Assembly (NCBI RefSeq): GCF_000355675.1
Contig: NC_020888.1
Span: forward strand, 1,027,001 to 1,091,000
Length of the DNA: 64,000 bases
Source: Thalassolituus oleivorans MIL-1
GTDB lineage: Bacteria > Pseudomonadota > Gammaproteobacteria > Pseudomonadales > Oceanobacteraceae
Direction: 5' to 3'
The translations under genes were made by a program, and so were the position numbers. The notes under the pieces were generated by a model that had not been told where the DNA came from, ran no database searches, and saw only the letters and a list, made by a program, of their open reading frames with translations. Positions within the stretch are counted from its first letter, which is position 1, and each line of letters starts with the position of its first letter. Of this stretch, positions 61,598 to 64,000 are shown one piece after another.

Positions 61598-64000
61598 TTA
61601 CTGTTCAGGCGCTTTTAATGTCTCCGGTTTTCCGCGTAACTTCCAAGTTAGCTTCATAACCAATACATAGAATAAAGGTACAAAGAAGATAGCTAAGAAG
61701 GTAGCAGCAATCATACCGCCGAGAACGCTGGTACCAATTGCATGACGACTTTGTGCGCCGGCACCGGTACTAATCGCTAATGGTAATACACCCAACATAA
61801 AGGCAAGGGAGGTCATTAGAATAGGGCGCAAACGCATGCGAGCAGCCTCCAACGTGGCTTCTACTAACCCTTTGCCTTGTTCAACCAAGTGCTTGGCGAA
61901 TTCCACGATTAAAATCGCATTTTTAGCTGATAAACCAATGGTTGTTAATAAGCCAACTTGGAAATACACGTCGTTACTTAATCCGCGGCCAGTGGCGGCA
62001 ATCAAAGCACCCATAACCCCCAGTGGCACGATTAGGATAACCGCAAATGGTACGGACCAGCTTTCGTATAAAGCGGCTAAGCAAAGGAATACAACTAATA
62101 GTGATATCGCATAGAGGAGTGGCGCTTGTGCGCCGGACATGCGTTCCTGCAACGACATACCTGTCCATTCAAGGCTAACACCACCTGGTAGCTTCTTAAC
62201 TAATTCCTCCATTGCAGCCATGGCATCGCCGGTACTTAATCCAGGTGCCGCTTCGCCTTGTATGTTCATTGATGGCAAGCCATTGTAACGCTCTAATAAC
62301 GGAGAACCGTATTCCCAGCTGGTTGAAATAAAGGCCGAGAAAGGAACCATTTCGCCATTTTTGTTGCGTACATACCATTTTTCCAAATCACCAGGCAGCA
62401 TGCGAGATGAGGCCTCACCCTGCACAAATACCTTTTTGACGCGGCCATTATCTAGGAAGTCATTGACGTATGAACCACCCCAAGCCGTGCTCAACGTAGA
62501 GTTCACATCAGCGATTTCTAAGCCTAATGATTTTACTCGCTCGTAGTCGATATCTATTTTAAAGATTGGGGCATCGTTCATGCCGTTAGGACGAACTCTA
62601 TTAAGTCGTGCATCTTGTGCTGCCATTCCGAGCAACATGTTACGTGCCAATAATAAGTTGTCGTGTCCAATATTATTGCGATCTTGCAGCATAACGTCGA
62701 AGCCGGCCGCGGTTCCAAGTGCAGGAATTGGCGGCAGGTTAATCGGGTAAATCGTGGCATCTTTAATCTGACTTAATGCTCCCCAAGCCCTACCAATAGC
62801 TGCATCGGCAGAAAGTTCTGGGGTCTGACGTTCATCCCAGTGCTTCAACATTACGAAACCGATACCCATATTCTGGCCTTGACCAGCAAAGCTAAAGCCT
62901 GACGCTGTAAAGATAGATTTAACCGCCGGATCAGCAAGATAGTGATCCTTCATTTTCATCATGACTTCATTGGTGCGTTCTAGCGTCGCCCCTTCTGGCA
63001 ATTGAACTAGGTTAAGAATCACCCCTTGGTCTTCGGATGGTAAGAAAGAGGCCGGCAAGCGTGCGTAAAGAAATACTAATACTGCCACCATGCCGGCATA
63101 CACCAACATCATGCGGATAGGGCGCTTTAATGTACCGTTGACGGAATTAACATAGCCACCGGTTGATTTGTGCATGAATCGGTTAAACCAGCCAAAGAAG
63201 CCACGCTGCTCGCTCAGCTCACCTTTGTGGGCAGGTTTTAAGATCGCTGCACACAATGCCGGTGTTAGTGTTAACGCAACAAATACCGACAGTACCATTG
63301 AGGACACGATAGTGAGGGAGAATTGACGATAAATAGACCCAGTTGAGCCACTCATCAGCGCCATAGGTACAAAAACCGCCGACAGCACTAGCGCAATACC
63401 TACTAGGGCTGAAGTGATTTGATCCATGGATTTACGCGTTGCTTCTTTAGGCGATAAGCCTTCTTCTTCCATGACTCGTTCGACGTTTTCCACGACCACG
63501 ATGGCATCATCAATTAATAGACCGATGGCGAGCACCATACCAAACATAGTGAGGGTGTTAATGCTGTAGCCAAATACAGCCATGACAGCAAAGGTTCCCA
63601 GCAGAACAACCGGTACGGCAATGGTCGGAATTAACGTGGCGCGGAAATTACCTAAAAATAGGAAGATCACTAGAAACACTAATACCACTGCTTCAATTAA
63701 CGTATTGACCACTTCTTTGATTGATATCTGAACGAAAGGAGTCGTGTCGTAGGGATATACCACTTCTATATCGTCAGGGAAGAAGGCTGATAATTGGGTA
63801 ATGCGTTCTCGCACAGCTTTCGCAGTGCCAAGAGCATTCGCTCCACTGGCGAGCTGAATCGCAATGCCAGAGGCTGGTTTGCCGTTGTAATAGCCAGCAA
63901 CTGAATAGTTTTCAGCACCCAGTTCAATACTCGCCACATCTTTCAAACGGACTTGCGAGCCATCGCTATTAACCTTTAGCAATATATTTTCAAATTGTTC
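61598..64000 (-). CDS. AcrB/MexB-like RND multidrug efflux pump, 5' part beyond window
   Basis: 800 residues of a hydrophobe/amphiphile efflux transporter are visible; the frame continues past the right edge ([16 protein letters not shown]), and about 240-250 N-terminal residues are missing. Proton-relay residues are present: the Asp-Asp pair in [16 protein letters not shown], and Lys in [11 protein letters not shown]. Other landmarks are [13 protein letters not shown] and [20 protein letters not shown]. Similarity to E. coli AcrB is high. The membrane-fusion partner would lie upstream, outside the window. Confidence 0.96.
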   Translation of the reverse strand, partial: EQFENILLKVNSDGSQVRLKDVASIELGAENYSVAGYYNGKPASGIAIQLASGANALGTAKAVRERITQLSAFFPDDIEVVYPYDTTPFVQISIKEVVNTLIEAVVLVFLVIFLFLGNFRATLIPTIAVPVVLLGTFAVMAVFGYSINTLTMFGMVLAIGLLIDDAIVVVENVERVMEEEGLSPKEATRKSMDQITSALVGIALVLSAVFVPMALMSGSTGSIYRQFSLTIVSSMVLSVFVALTLTPALCAAILKPAHKGELSEQRGFFGWFNRFMHKSTGGYVNSVNGTLKRPIRMMLVYAGMVAVLVFLYARLPASFLPSEDQGVILNLVQLPEGATLERTNEVMMKMKDHYLADPAVKSIFTASGFSFAGQGQNMGIGFVMLKHWDERQTPELSADAAIGRAWGALSQIKDATIYPINLPPIPALGTAAGFDVMLQDRNNIGHDNLLLARNMLLGMAAQDARLNRVRPNGMNDAPIFKIDIDYERVKSLGLEIADVNSTLSTAWGGSYVNDFLDNGRVKKVFVQGEASSRMLPGDLEKWYVRNKNGEMVPFSAFISTSWEYGSPLLERYNGLPSMNIQGEAAPGLSTGDAMAAMEELVKKLPGGVSLEWTGMSLQERMSGAQAPLLYAISLLVVFLCLAALYESWSVPFAVILIVPLGVMGALIAATGRGLSNDVYFQVGLLTTIGLSAKNAILIVEFAKHLVEQGKGLVEATLEAARMRLRPILMTSLAFMLGVLPLAISTGAGAQSRHAIGTSVLGGMIAATFLAIFFVPLFYVLVMKLTWKLRGKPETLKAPEQ

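Overview
The window looks like the chromosome of a marine-type gammaproteobacterium, probably near the Oceanospirillales/Pseudomonadales. This is inferred from gene content: an MvaT-type H-NS-like protein, the corB-ypjD-ffh order, FolM, LigE, DUF2947 and DUF3087 proteins, and AcrB/MexB-like efflux. Composition is moderate, with many tight operons and clear intrinsic terminators. I see no prophage, transposase, integrase or CRISPR array.

Layout. 1-5610: a complete urease operon read leftward (ureD-A-B-C-E-F-G, then the start of a HupE/UreJ nickel permease cut by the window edge). 5873-11914: housekeeping genes metG, a CNNM/CorC-type transporter, ypjD and ffh. 12034-13326: an outer-membrane barrel protein and yjbQ. 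13367-25072: a leftward type I restriction-modification island made of a single-TRD S-like protein, hsdM, a DUF1016 nuclease, hsdS, an AlbA/Schlafen-type ATPase, a RhuM protein, hsdR and a YgjP-like metallopeptidase. Two small gene-end remnants inside it show how it was assembled. 25293-32070: an Hsp20-like protein, an old yellow enzyme, thrC and a pair of bacterioferritins whose active sites are complementary. 32186-35429: a three-gene lipoprotein-protease / 7TM inactive transglutaminase / ATP-grasp ligase system. 35458-39043: an HDOD protein, a GlxR-like reductase with hydroxypyruvate isomerase, a DUF1289 protein and a cold-shock gene with a long leader. 39496-45325: DUF1439, a BASS transporter, a flavin reductase, feoAB under a Fur box, and an MvaT-like silencer. 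45354-56181: RNase II, two paralogous methyltransferases, an MBL hydrolase, msrA, tatD, a Yip1 protein, DUF1329, an MltC-like transglycosylase without a lipobox, and an AraC regulator. 56378-56966: two initiator tRNA genes followed by 117-bp tandem repeats that each carry the tRNA 3' end. 57039-64000: folM, a short folK, a periplasmic DNA ligase (LigE), recJ, a DUF4124 protein and the 3' three quarters of an RND efflux pump gene.

The most unusual points are four. The type I R-M operon carries two extra genes (DUF1016 and RhuM), each next to a duplicated piece of a neighbouring hsd gene. The tRNA-fMet tandem repeats resemble the rtT repeats of E. coli tyrT. The two bacterioferritin subunits have split the heme and ferroxidase functions. 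A putative mutually exclusive hairpin pair lies before the MltC-like gene. Family assignments rest on motif recognition by eye; no database search was run.
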